Shown in pieces: positions 1 through 7,255 of a stretch of 9,613 nt of DNA (positions are counted from its first letter, which is position 1; each line of letters opens with the position of its first letter). The DNA lies in NCBI GenBank assembly GCA_945865705.1, contig CAMBEY010000098.1, positions 1-9,613 on the forward strand, given 5' to 3'. The translations under genes were made by a program, and so were the position numbers. This DNA is from Candidatus Sulfopaludibacter sp. SbA3. GTDB taxonomy: Bacteria; Acidobacteriota; Terriglobia; 2-12-FULL-54-10. The notes below the pieces were generated by a model. The model searched no databases, had not been told where the DNA came from, and saw only the letters and a list, made by a program, of their open reading frames with translations.

Positions 1-599
1 ATCTTATTGCGCGCCTCTTCCGGCGACTCGAAGTTCACCGCCTCGATCTTCACCAGCGCAAAATAATTCTCGCCCTCCTTGGGCTGCCGCACCTGCCCCG
101 AGATGGTGTCTCCCGTGCGCAAATCAAACCGCCGTATCTGCGACGGCGAGACGTAGATGTCATCAGGGGAAGGAAGGTAGTTGTAATCCGGCGCGCGCAG
201 GAATCCGTAGCCCTCCGGGAGCGCTTCGAGCACGCCTTCGGAGAAGACGAGTCCATCTTTTTCCGCCTGCGCCTGTAGGATGCGGAACACCAACTCATGC
301 TTGCGCATGGTGGAGGCTTTGGGAATATCGAGGTCCTTGGCCACTTGCGCGAGTCGCGCGATATTCATCTGCTTCAGCTCGGCCAGCGCCATGCGACTCT
401 TGGCGGCTACCGGCGAAGGCGCGGGGGCGTTTGGCGCGGCAGGAGGCGTAGCAGGGGGCTCGGGAGGCTGTGCCGCGGTCTTTGCCGGCGTGGAAGACTC
501 GAGAGCACTACTGTCTGGTGGGGGCGGCGGAGGCGGAGCGGCGGCTTTGCGTTCGCCACGACCGCTGTGTGTCTGGGTAGAACCATTTTTAATGGGCAT
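1..599 (-). CDS. rho: Transcription termination factor Rho, N-terminal part (runs off window)
   Basis: Rho is a hexameric RNA-binding ATPase that ends transcription at Rho-dependent sites. The 199 complete codons seen here cover the N-terminal RNA-binding half; the ATPase part lies beyond position 1. Residues 70-113 match the Rho N-terminal helical domain (MALAELK, then MRKHELVFRIL). Residues 118-190 match the cold-shock-like primary RNA-binding domain, with EGYGFLR at 129-135, DDIYVSPSQIRRF at 146-158 and RTGDTISG at 161-168. These are close to E. coli Rho as I remember it. Residues 1-69 are an added low-complexity segment rich in Pro and Ala, with seven prolines in a row near residues 22-28. 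The ATG at 599 is the first possible start, because an in-frame TGA sits at 606-608. No strong Shine-Dalgarno sequence precedes it. It lies 152 bp downstream of lon on the same strand. Identification is firm; the exact start is a little less so. Confidence 0.96.
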   Translation of the reverse strand, partial: MPIKNGSTQTHSGRGERKAAAPPPPPPPDSSALESSTPAKTAAQPPEPPATPPAAPNAPAPSPVAAKSRMALAELKQMNIARLAQVAKDLDIPKASTMRKHELVFRILQAQAEKDGLVFSEGVLEALPEGYGFLRAPDYNYLPSPDDIYVSPSQIRRFDLRTGDTISGQVRQPKEGENYFALVKIEAVNFESPEEARNK

Positions 600-751
600 A
601 GTAAATCAGGCAAGATGCGACCCCGCAATGCGCGACAAAGCGCAACGCGGGTGCGTGCCAATCCTTCAAAAGATCGAAATTGATTGAATCATAATGATGC
701 GCAAGGCCGTGAGGGCAGCAATATTGCGGTCGCTTCCAGCCGCTGCGAATC
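600..751 (-). other. lon-rho intergenic region, candidate rho leader
   Basis: This 152-bp gap probably holds the rho promoter and leader. The minus strand has a -10-like TATGAT at 693-688, but I find no convincing -35 at the right distance. A perfect palindrome GCAATATTGC lies at 718-727. A two-part stem-loop (622-651) lies close to the rho start and is listed separately. I see no U-tract terminator after lon. Confidence 0.35.
622..651 (-). promoter_or_regulatory. Stem-loop in the rho leader
   Basis: CCCGC (622-626) pairs with GCGGG (647-651), and GCGC (630-633) pairs with GCGC (640-643). The two helices are separated by a 3+3 internal loop and capped by a 6-nt loop. The hairpin ends 22 nt before the rho ATG. 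Rho of other bacteria is known to control its own synthesis through its leader, so a regulatory role is possible, but that role is inference. There is no U-tract, so it is not a classical terminator. Confidence 0.35.
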
Positions 752-3169
752 CTAGTGAGTTACCGAATCCTGATCGGCGCTGTCTCCGGCTGAAAAATCA
801 GTCCGCAGAGGCGGCTCAATGGCAACCGCTGCGAGCGGGTCCACCGGACGTTCCAGCGCGATCTTCAAGACCTCGTCCATGGTCTCGACAAAGTGTAGCG
901 TAAAATCCTGATGAATAGTAGCAGGAATATCAGCCATGTCCTTCTGATTGTCCTTCGGAAGGATCACGGTGCGGATGCCGGCACGCTGTGCGGCGAGCAA
1001 TTTTTCCTTCAGGCCGCCGATGGGGAGCACCTTCCCGCGCAGCGTTATTTCACCGGTCATGGCCACATCGCGGCGCACTGGATTTTTGGTGAGAGCGCTG
1101 GCGAGGGTGGTGGCCAGCGTGATTCCCGCGGACGGCCCGTCCTTGGGAATGGCACCCTCCGGGACATGGATGTGAATATCAAGGTGGCGGTAGAACTCGC
1201 GGTCCAAGCCCAGCTGGTGGCTGCGTGAGCGGATGTAGCTCATGGCCGCCTGCGCCGACTCCTGCATCACATCACCGAGCTTTCCGGTGAGAGTCAGTTT
1301 TCCTTTGCCGTCCATCAGTGTTGCTTCGATGGAGAGGATGGAGCCGCCCACTTCGGTCCATGCGAGTCCCGTGGACAGGCCAATCTCGCTGGTTTTCTCC
1401 GCGGTCTGGTCGCGGTACTTAATGACGCCCAGGTACTCGGAGACATTCTCGCCGGTTATCGTGGCGGAAACCTCGGGACCTTCTTTGACCACCTTGCGCG
1501 CGACTTTGCGGCAGACGTTGGCGATCTCTCGCTCCAGATTGCGGACTCCCGACTCGCGAGTGAAACTCTGGATGATGCCGCTAACGCCGGAATCGGTGAA
1601 TTGCACGTTCTTGTCCGTCAATCCGGATTCCGTGCGCTGCTTCTTGATCAGGAACCGCTTGGCGATTTCGACCTTCTCGGGCTCTGTGTATCCGGAGAGG
1701 CGCAGGACTTCCATGCGATCGAGCAGAGCGGGAGGGATGGTGTGAATCACGTTGGCTGTGGCGATGAAGAAGACCTGCGAGAGATCATACTCCACGTCCA
1801 GGTAGTGATCCACGAACATGTAGTTCTGCTCAGGGTCCAGAACTTCCAGCAACGCGGCCGACGGGTCGCCGCGAAAATCCATACTCATCTTTTCGATTTC
1901 ATCGAGCATGAAGACGGGATTCTTAGTGCCGGCCTTCTTCATCATCTGAAGAATCTGGCCAGGCAGCGCGCCAATATAAGTGCGGCGATGGCCTCGAATC
2001 TCCGCCTCGTCGCGCACTCCGCCAAGCGAGAGGCGAACAAACTGCCTGCCCGTGGCGCGCGCAATGGACATGCCGAGCGAAGTCTTGCCTACTCCCGGAG
2101 GACCGACAAAGCACAGGATGGAGCCCTTGGGCTCTTTCACCAGACGGCGCACGGCGAGATATTCGATGATGCGCTCTTTGATCTTCTCCAGGCCAAAATG
2201 CTCTTCTTCGAGCACCTGCTCGGCGCGCTCAATATTCCGAATCTCGCGGCTCTTTTTCTTCCACGGCACAGCGAGCAGCCAGTCCAGATAGTTGCGCGAC
2301 ACGGTGGACTCGGCCGACATGGGCGGCATCATCTCCAGCCGCTTCAACTCCTGCAACGCCTTTTCCTTGGCGTCGGCAGTCATGCCTGCTGTTTCGATCT
2401 TCTTCTTCAGCTCTTCGAGCTCGTTCTTCTCGCCGCGGCCCAGTTCCTTCTGAATGGCCTTCATCTTCTCGTTGAGATAGTATTCGCGCTGCGCGCGCTC
2501 CATCTGCTTTTTGACGCGCCCTTGAATCGAGCGGTCCATGTTGAGCTTCTCGATTTCGATGTCGAGGATGTCCGCGATCCGCGTCAGGCGGTCGTTGGGA
2601 TCGAGGATTTCCAGCAACTCCTGCTTCTCTTCAATCCCGATGCTGAGGTTGGCTGCGATGGTGTCGCTCAACTTTGCCGCGTCCTCGCCGCGCACGGCCG
2701 CGATCATGGTTTCGTAATTCAAGCTCTGGCTGACTTTGACGTACTGCTCAAACAGCGAATTCACGCGGCTAATGAGGGCCTCGGTCTGCGGTGTGGGCTC
2801 CACTTTCTGCGGGATGGGGCGCACCACGGCGTGGAAGAAGCCGTCCTCGTCATTCATGCTGATGATGCGGCCGCGCTCGATGCCTTCCACCAGCACCTTT
2901 ACGTTATTGTCGGGCAGGCGCAAGCTCTGAACGATGTTGGCGATGATGCCGACCTGATAAATCTCGTTGGGCTTGGGCTCATCAATGGAGGCGTCGTGCT
3001 GGGTGGCCAGAAATATTTTCTTGTCGCCAGCCAGGGCCTCTTCGAGGGCGCGCACGGAGCTCTCGCGTCCCACCACGAACGGCGTCATCATGTGCGGGAA
3101 GACGACCATGTCCCGAATAGGCATCATGGGCATGCGCCGGGAGTCTGGTTTTTCCTTGGTGGTCAGCAT
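752..3169 (-). CDS. lon: ATP-dependent protease Lon (LonA type)
   Basis: Lon is a cytoplasmic hexameric AAA+ serine protease that degrades misfolded and regulatory proteins. From the ATG at 3169 the product is 805 aa, close to the usual LonA length. The substrate-binding N-terminal domain begins near MPIRDMVVFPHMMTPFVVGR and is followed by a coiled-coil stretch near residues 205-270. The AAA+ module has Walker A GPPGVGKT (356-363), Walker B FMLDEIEK (420-427) and an ATAN sensor (470-473). The protease domain has the catalytic serine in KDGPSAG (Ser680) and the catalytic lysine in GGLKEK (Lys723), with the same 43-residue spacing as E. coli Ser679/Lys722. The C-terminal tail of about 35 residues is acidic/Pro-rich and looks longer than in E. 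coli. An in-frame TTG at 3190 would add seven residues; I prefer the ATG, which has a GAAAGAAG purine stretch 11 nt upstream. It lies between clpX and rho. Confidence 0.97.
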   Translation of the reverse strand: MLTTKEKPDSRRMPMMPIRDMVVFPHMMTPFVVGRESSVRALEEALAGDKKIFLATQHDASIDEPKPNEIYQVGIIANIVQSLRLPDNNVKVLVEGIERGRIISMNDEDGFFHAVVRPIPQKVEPTPQTEALISRVNSLFEQYVKVSQSLNYETMIAAVRGEDAAKLSDTIAANLSIGIEEKQELLEILDPNDRLTRIADILDIEIEKLNMDRSIQGRVKKQMERAQREYYLNEKMKAIQKELGRGEKNELEELKKKIETAGMTADAKEKALQELKRLEMMPPMSAESTVSRNYLDWLLAVPWKKKSREIRNIERAEQVLEEEHFGLEKIKERIIEYLAVRRLVKEPKGSILCFVGPPGVGKTSLGMSIARATGRQFVRLSLGGVRDEAEIRGHRRTYIGALPGQILQMMKKAGTKNPVFMLDEIEKMSMDFRGDPSAALLEVLDPEQNYMFVDHYLDVEYDLSQVFFIATANVIHTIPPALLDRMEVLRLSGYTEPEKVEIAKRFLIKKQRTESGLTDKNVQFTDSGVSGIIQSFTRESGVRNLEREIANVCRKVARKVVKEGPEVSATITGENVSEYLGVIKYRDQTAEKTSEIGLSTGLAWTEVGGSILSIEATLMDGKGKLTLTGKLGDVMQESAQAAMSYIRSRSHQLGLDREFYRHLDIHIHVPEGAIPKDGPSAGITLATTLASALTKNPVRRDVAMTGEITLRGKVLPIGGLKEKLLAAQRAGIRTVILPKDNQKDMADIPATIHQDFTLHFVETMDEVLKIALERPVDPLAAVAIEPPLRTDFSAGDSADQDSVTH

Positions 3170-3398
3170 GTTTGGGTTGGCTTCTTTCAATTGTGGCGAT
3201 CTTTCCCTTGCGTAGGCCTGCTTCGCAATTCCGGCTACACAATTATTCTACACTGGTATCCTACACTGGCATCTTAACCCGGATAGCCTCCTGCAAGGAA
3301 ACTCCGCAGGACTTCCGGACGGCTGAGTAGAGAAAGGTAATCCCGAATGGGCGCGGTTCCTTGAAAGGATGGCGGCCAGCGCAAACAGGAACCGGCTC
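3170..3398 (-). other. clpX-lon intergenic region, candidate lon promoter
   Basis: This 229-bp gap separates clpX from lon and is long enough for a separate lon promoter. From the clpX side it holds a stem-loop overlapping the clpX stop (3392-3406), a 6-bp stem TCCTGC/GCAGGA (3289-3294 with 3306-3311), and a 13-bp tandem repeat (3235-3273). A -10-like AATAAT on the minus strand (3247-3242) falls inside the repeat; no matching -35 box is evident. No small gene is supported. Confidence 0.4.
3235..3273 (-). repeat. Three 13-bp tandem repeats upstream of lon
   Basis: Three units start with CTACAC on the plus strand at 3235, 3248 and 3261, giving an exact 13-bp period. Units two and three differ at one base of 13; unit one matches unit two at 9 of 13. 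Read in the lon direction each unit ends in GTGTAG. The array lies 66-104 bp before the lon ATG, where a promoter or operator is expected. A role in lon control is inference. Confidence 0.6.
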
Positions 3399-3406
3399 TT
3401 AGCCGG
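3392..3406 (-). terminator. Stem-loop over the clpX stop codon, possible terminator
   Basis: In the clpX direction CCGGCT (3406-3401) pairs perfectly with AGCCGG (3397-3392) around a 3-nt AAG loop, and the TAA stop (3401-3399) lies inside it. The flanking bases can add G-U pairs. What follows is TTCCTGTTTGCG, only weakly U-rich, so termination may be partial or the hairpin may instead protect the clpP-clpX message. Confidence 0.4.
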
Positions 3407-4652
3407 CCTTCTCAAAGTATTGGATGCTGATTTCCTGGTTTTGGACCATCTCTTTTGTAACCAGGATGTCGCGCACGCGTTTTTGGGACGGAAGGTGGTA
3501 CATCAGGTCCAGCATCAAGTCTTCGAGAACCATGCGCAGACCGCGAGCGCCCACCTTGCGCTCAATGGCTTTATCGGCAATCGCTTCCAGCGCCGAATCC
3601 AGGAACTTCAGACGCACATTCTCATAGTCGAACAAAGTCTGATACTGCTTGATCAGGGCGTTCTTGGGCTTGGTGAGAATCTCAATCAGTGCCGCCCGAT
3701 CCAGATCTTCGAGCGTGCCCACCACCGGGAGCCGGCCCACAAATTCAGGAATCAGTCCGTAGCGAATCAAGTCGCCAGGCTGGAGCTTCCCGAGCAGGTC
3801 AACATCCACGCGCGCCGCGGTGATTTCCTTCTTGTCCGCGCGGAAGCCGACGGACTTGGCGCCCACGCGCCGCTTGATCACCTTGTCCAGCCCCACGAAC
3901 GCGCCGCCGCAGATGAACAGAATGTTCGTTGTGTCAACGGAGATGAACTCCTGATGCGGATGTTTGCGGCCGCCCTGCGGGGGGACCGAGGCCACGGTGC
4001 CTTCCAGAATCTTGAGCAGCGCCTGCTGCACGCCTTCGCCCGACACGTCGCGGGTGATGGAAGGGTTCTCGTCCTTGCGCGATATCTTGTCGATCTCGTC
4101 GATATAGATGATGCCCTGCTGCGCGCGGGTGACATCGCCGCCAGCAGCCTGCAACAGCTTCAGGATAATGTTCTCGACATCCTCGCCGACATAACCCGCC
4201 TCGGTAAGAGTGGTGGCATCAACAATGGCGAAGGGCACATCCAACAAGCGCGCCAGCGTTTGCGCAAGCAGTGTCTTGCCCGTGCCGGTGGGGCCGATCA
4301 GCAGAATGTTGCTCTTGGCTAGCTCGACATCGGAAGTCTTCAGCTTATTCATCTGAATGCGCTTGTAGTGGTTGTAGACCGCTACGGCGAGCTTCTTCTT
4401 GGTGATGGCCTGCCCGATGACGTACTGATCGAGGAAATCCTTGATATCCGCGGGCTTGGGGAGTTTGCTCTGCGCGCCCGCCGGAGCTTCCGTGCGATCC
4501 TCTTCCAGGATCGCATTACACACGGTTACGCATTCATCGCAGATGAACGCGCGTGGCGCATCACCAGGTGAGGAAATGAGTTTCCCTACGGAGTCCTGTG
4601 CCTTGTGGCAGAACGAACAATGCAGTGCTTCCTCGGTCCCGTTGCGTTTCAC
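3399..4652 (-). CDS. clpX: ATP-dependent Clp protease ATP-binding subunit ClpX
   Basis: ClpX is the hexameric AAA+ unfoldase that recognises tagged substrates and threads them into ClpP. The 417-aa product has normal family length. The N-terminal C4 zinc-binding domain is complete (Cys12, Cys15, Cys38, Cys41). Walker A GPTGTGKT is at 120-127, the substrate-gripping pore loop GYVGE at 153-157, Walker B IIYIDEIDK at 181-189, and the RKH loop at 229-231. The ClpP-docking loop reads VGF (268-270), where E. coli has IGF. The C-terminal small domain carries the VGARGLRMVLE sensor-2 region (367-377). The start is GTG with AGGGAG six bases upstream. It follows clpP by 29 bp, so the two are probably one transcript, making a matched unfoldase-peptidase pair. 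Certainty is very high. Confidence 0.98.
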   Translation of the reverse strand: MKRNGTEEALHCSFCHKAQDSVGKLISSPGDAPRAFICDECVTVCNAILEEDRTEAPAGAQSKLPKPADIKDFLDQYVIGQAITKKKLAVAVYNHYKRIQMNKLKTSDVELAKSNILLIGPTGTGKTLLAQTLARLLDVPFAIVDATTLTEAGYVGEDVENIILKLLQAAGGDVTRAQQGIIYIDEIDKISRKDENPSITRDVSGEGVQQALLKILEGTVASVPPQGGRKHPHQEFISVDTTNILFICGGAFVGLDKVIKRRVGAKSVGFRADKKEITAARVDVDLLGKLQPGDLIRYGLIPEFVGRLPVVGTLEDLDRAALIEILTKPKNALIKQYQTLFDYENVRLKFLDSALEAIADKAIERKVGARGLRMVLEDLMLDLMYHLPSQKRVRDILVTKEMVQNQEISIQYFEKAG

Positions 4653-4658
4653 TTGTTG

Positions 4659-4664
4659 CTCCCT
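4659..4664 (-). promoter_or_regulatory. Shine-Dalgarno sequence of clpX
   Basis: AGGGAG lies six bases before the GTG at 4652-4650 and supports that non-ATG start. Confidence 0.7.
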
Positions 4665-4681
4665 GAAGTCTGACAGTAATC

Positions 4682-5269
4682 TTATTTATGCTTGGTTATG
4701 ATCTCGTCGATGATGCCGTACGCCTTGGCCTGCTCGGCATTCATAATGTAATCGCGTTCCACGTCAACGGCGATCTTCTCGACAGGCTGTCCTGTATGCT
4801 TCGCCAACAGATTGTTCGTGTTCATCCGCATCCGTAATATCTCTTTGGCCGCCAGATCGATATCCGTCGCCTGGCCGGAGATTCTGTCGGCTGAGGGCTG
4901 ATGAATCAGCACCCGCGTATTCGGCAGCGAGAACCGCTTGCCGGCCGCGCCCGCCGTCAACAGCAGCGCCGCCATGCTGGCCGCTTGTCCGATGCAGATG
5001 GTGGAGACATCGGGCCGCACAAACTGCATGGTATCGTAAATGGTCATGCCCGCCGTGATCGATCCGCCCGGGCTGTTGATGTACAAATATACGTCCTTCT
5101 CGGGGTCTTCCGCTTCCAGAAAGAGCAGTTGCGCGTTAACTAGATTGGCAATGTTATCGTCTATGGGAGTACCGATAAAGATGATATTGTCCTTCAGCAG
5201 GCGAGAGTAAATGTCATACGCTCGCTCGCCGCGGTTGGTTTGCTCGACCACCATTGGAACCAAAGCCAT
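4682..5269 (-). CDS. clpP: ATP-dependent Clp protease proteolytic subunit ClpP
   Basis: ClpP is the self-compartmentalised serine peptidase that degrades chains delivered by ClpX or other Clp ATPases. The 195-aa protein has the family fold and length. The catalytic triad is visible: Ser98 in GQAASMAA, His123 in LIHQPS and Asp173 in ERDYIM. INSPGGSITAGM (64-75) is the glycine-rich oxyanion-hole region. The N-terminus ALVPMVVEQTNRGERAYDIY resembles mature E. coli ClpP almost from residue 2, so any propeptide is minimal. The handle loop after His123 reads SADRISGQATD, one residue longer than in E. coli and lacking its GG. The ATG at 5269 has AAGGA eight bases upstream. It sits between tig and clpX, as in many bacteria. 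Confidence 0.98.
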   Translation of the reverse strand: MALVPMVVEQTNRGERAYDIYSRLLKDNIIFIGTPIDDNIANLVNAQLLFLEAEDPEKDVYLYINSPGGSITAGMTIYDTMQFVRPDVSTICIGQAASMAALLLTAGAAGKRFSLPNTRVLIHQPSADRISGQATDIDLAAKEILRMRMNTNNLLAKHTGQPVEKIAVDVERDYIMNAEQAKAYGIIDEIITKHK

Positions 5270-5347
5270 GTCGGAAATCCTTCTTCGTTGGAGTTGTGTC
5301 TATTCTCTGATCTTGTATATTGCGAACCGTCGTCAGCGAGTCCCTCA

Positions 5348-5377
5348 ACCCACCGCGCTCGAAAGTCCGCGTTGGGT
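5348..5377 (-). terminator. Stem-loop between tig and clpP, possible attenuator or weak terminator
   Basis: ACCCA (5348-5352) pairs with TGGGT (5373-5377), and CGCG (5354-5357) pairs with CGCG (5368-5371), with one mismatch between the helices and a 10-nt loop. It lies in the 132-bp gap 24 bp after the tig stop. No U-tract follows on the minus strand. A TATACA -10-like box occurs nearer to clpP without a clear -35, so a separate clpP promoter is possible but not shown. Confidence 0.3.
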
Positions 5378-5401
5378 GCTAACTAATTATTCAGCAATAC
5401 T

Positions 5402-6670
5402 TTACTTGCTGGCGGCCTGTAGTGCAAAATCGAGCGCTTTGCCGATCCGCAGTTGGTCCTTTATCCTATCGATGGCCTCTGGACTGCTCAACCGCGCTCG
5501 CACCTGAGCCGCCTGCGTTCCCGTGGAAGTTGCCAGCTTCTCAATCTCCGCGTCCACTTCCGCCTGCGTTACTTCCAAGTTCTCCTTATCGGCAATCTGC
5601 TCGAGAATCAATGAAGTTTTTATCTCCTGCTCCGCTTCCTCGCGCTGTGCCGTGCGCACCTTGGGCCAATCCACTGAACCGAACTGCTGCTCCATTCCCT
5701 GGGACGCGAGTTGGCGACGCAGACGGTCCATGCGCCGGTCGGTCTGCTTCTCGACCAGCGTCTCCGGGACGGGGAAGTCGTGCAGCTCATTCAGACCCTT
5801 GCGTAGTCTGCGGCGCGCGTCTTCGTCGGCTTCGTTCTGCTTGTGGCGGCCCATGTCCTCGCGGATGCGCGTGCGCAGCGCGTCGAGCGATTCGAACGGT
5901 CCCATTTCCTTGGCGAAATCATCGTCGAGCTCGGGCACCTGCTTCTTCTTGATTCCCAGGACCTTCACCTGATACGCGAGCGTCTTGCCTGCCAGCCGCG
6001 TGTCGCGGAAATCCTCCGGGTAGACCACGTCGAAGGTGCGCATATCGCCAGCGTTCGCGCCGCGCAGATTGTCGTTGAACTCCTTCACGGTGTCCTCGCT
6101 GCCGATCTCGCACAGCACGTCATCCAGCGTAACGGCGGGCTTGTCGGGATCTGCCGCCGCCGACGGATCGCTGCCCACCACGGCTAGACTCGCGAAGTCG
6201 CCATCCTGTACGGGGCGCGTCTCCTCGAGGTTGACGTAGGTGGCGCCTTCGGCCTGCATGCGCTTCAGCGTGTCTGCAATCTCCTCGTCGGAGACCGTGG
6301 TCCTCTCGTGATGAACTTTCAGGCTGGCATAGTCGCCCAATATGATCTCCGGCATCACCTCCACGCTGGCCTTGAAGCGCAGCGGGGCATCGGTGGCGAA
6401 GTGCACGTCCGTAACCGACGGCGTGCCCACGGGGGTCCACTTCTTCTCCCGCACCTCGGCCTCGACGTACTCGGGAACCAGGTCCTGCAATGCCTGGCCG
6501 CGAATGTCCTCTTCATAGCGCCGCTGAATCAAGGACAGCGGCGCCTTGCCTTGACGAAAGCCAGGGAGCCGCGCGTGGCGCTGATAATCCAGCGCAATCC
6601 TCTGCACTTTCTTCTGGACCACATCGGCCGGTACTTCAATCTCCATCGTTCGTAGACAACTGTCCGCCAC
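5402..6670 (-). CDS. tig: Trigger factor (ribosome-associated chaperone, peptidyl-prolyl isomerase)
   Basis: Trigger factor binds at the ribosome exit tunnel and shields nascent proteins. The 422-aa product has the three expected parts: an N-terminal ribosome-binding domain with the docking signature PGFRQGKAP (36-44); a FKBP-type PPIase domain at about 150-240, starting TRPVQDGDFASL and ending YQVKVLGIKKKQVPELDD; and a long charged helical C-terminal chaperone domain at about 250-415. The start is GTG at 6670, chosen because AAGGAG lies eight bases upstream and an in-frame TAA occurs 27-29 bases upstream, leaving no ATG. The N-terminus is therefore a few residues shorter than in typical trigger factors. 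The PPIase domain carries an insert-like SDPSAAADPDKPAV segment (167-180). It is upstream of clpP and 56 bp downstream of the DUF3467-type gene. Confidence 0.96.
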   Translation of the reverse strand: MADSCLRTMEIEVPADVVQKKVQRIALDYQRHARLPGFRQGKAPLSLIQRRYEEDIRGQALQDLVPEYVEAEVREKKWTPVGTPSVTDVHFATDAPLRFKASVEVMPEIILGDYASLKVHHERTTVSDEEIADTLKRMQAEGATYVNLEETRPVQDGDFASLAVVGSDPSAAADPDKPAVTLDDVLCEIGSEDTVKEFNDNLRGANAGDMRTFDVVYPEDFRDTRLAGKTLAYQVKVLGIKKKQVPELDDDFAKEMGPFESLDALRTRIREDMGRHKQNEADEDARRRLRKGLNELHDFPVPETLVEKQTDRRMDRLRRQLASQGMEQQFGSVDWPKVRTAQREEAEQEIKTSLILEQIADKENLEVTQAEVDAEIEKLATSTGTQAAQVRARLSSPEAIDRIKDQLRIGKALDFALQAASK

Positions 6671-6678
6671 TACGCATT

Positions 6679-6684
6679 CTCCTT
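6679..6684 (-). promoter_or_regulatory. Shine-Dalgarno sequence of tig
   Basis: AAGGAG lies eight bases before the GTG at 6670-6668. An ATG two bases after AAGGAG is too close and opens only a short out-of-frame reading frame, so this site decides for the GTG start. Confidence 0.75.
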
Positions 6685-6726
6685 CGTCGAACTCTTATCG
6701 AAACCCTTTGTTTATCGGTGTCCGGG

Positions 6727-7026
6727 CTACTGCACGGAAAGCGTGCTCTGCCCGCGCGGATCGAGCTTGATCTCGCCGAACGCGCTCTCGTATTGCGCAA
6801 TGTTCTGGGTGAGCAACCCGGCGAGCGCCTTGGCTTGCTGTGGGCTGAGGTAGACGCCCTGAAAGCTATTGATCTGCAGCTTGTCCGGCGCGAGCTGCGC
6901 CATGGTGCCGAAGGTGAGCAGGAAGTCCCACACACTGGCCCTTATCTGGACGCTATTGGCGTAGCCCTCGCGGTACTCGGGCAGGGCATTCAACTGAATC
7001 TCGGGCTGCTGCGGTGTGCCGGCCAT
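6727..7026 (-). CDS. Small DUF3467-type protein of unknown function
   Basis: This 99-aa protein resembles the DUF3467 family of small bacterial proteins with no established function. The family-like pattern is YANSVQIRASVWDFLLTFGTM (a beta strand followed by F-x-L-x-F), then a GVYLSPQQAKALAGLLTQNI segment, then a closing YESAFGEIKL. No signal peptide or membrane segment is visible, so it is probably cytosolic. The ATG at 7026 has GAGGAG 11 bases upstream, a somewhat long spacing. It lies 56 bp before tig on the same strand and may share its transcript, which would place it in the protein-folding neighbourhood; that link is inference. Upstream it borders the repeat-rich non-coding gap. Family assignment is from memory of the pattern and is fairly secure; function is open. 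Confidence 0.8.
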   Translation of the reverse strand: MAGTPQQPEIQLNALPEYREGYANSVQIRASVWDFLLTFGTMAQLAPDKLQINSFQGVYLSPQQAKALAGLLTQNIAQYESAFGEIKLDPRGQSTLSVQ

Positions 7027-7067
7027 AGCGGGATCATCTCCTCATCTGCCTTGGGCCAATCTCCGGA

Positions 7068-7116
7068 TCAGGTGTCAGCCGGATAGTCCCGCTCAGGCGT
7101 CAGCCGGATAGTCCCG
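7068..7116. repeat. Tandem duplication, 25-bp period
   Basis: Two 24-bp copies (7068-7091 and 7093-7116) differ at a single base and share the 18-bp core gtcagccggatagtcccg. They lie 42 bp upstream of the DUF3467-type gene. Adjacent sequence up to about 7200 is rich in gacccc and cacccc words. Short direct repeats of this kind occur near the ends of some insertion sequences, such as IS21-like elements, but no transposase or defined end is present, so that origin is only a possibility. Confidence 0.7.
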
Positions 7117-7255
7117 AATGACCCCCTGAAGGCATGACCCCCATCATGGCCCATGCACCCGCCTGGAGTCAATTCGATCACCCCTCCCGGTGGACTATTT
7201 ATGTGGAAAACTTGGCGCCCCGGACCCCGCATTATTCCAGCCTGCGCCGCCGCCG

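Noticed and set aside
1601..3277. Long open frame (558 codons) on the plus strand, antisense to lon
   Set aside because: It is a shadow of the lon codon pattern in GC-rich DNA; composition is His/Leu/Arg-heavy with no recognisable domain, while lon is fully intact on the other strand.
3355..3372. Heat-shock sigma-32 promoter, suggested by cttgaaa on the plus strand
   Set aside because: It faces away from lon and lacks a matching -10 at the right distance; on the minus strand the hexamer does not fit the consensus.
3369..4322. Plus-strand open frame of 317 codons antisense to clpX
   Set aside because: Same GC-driven shadow effect; no domain and no good ribosome-binding site seen.
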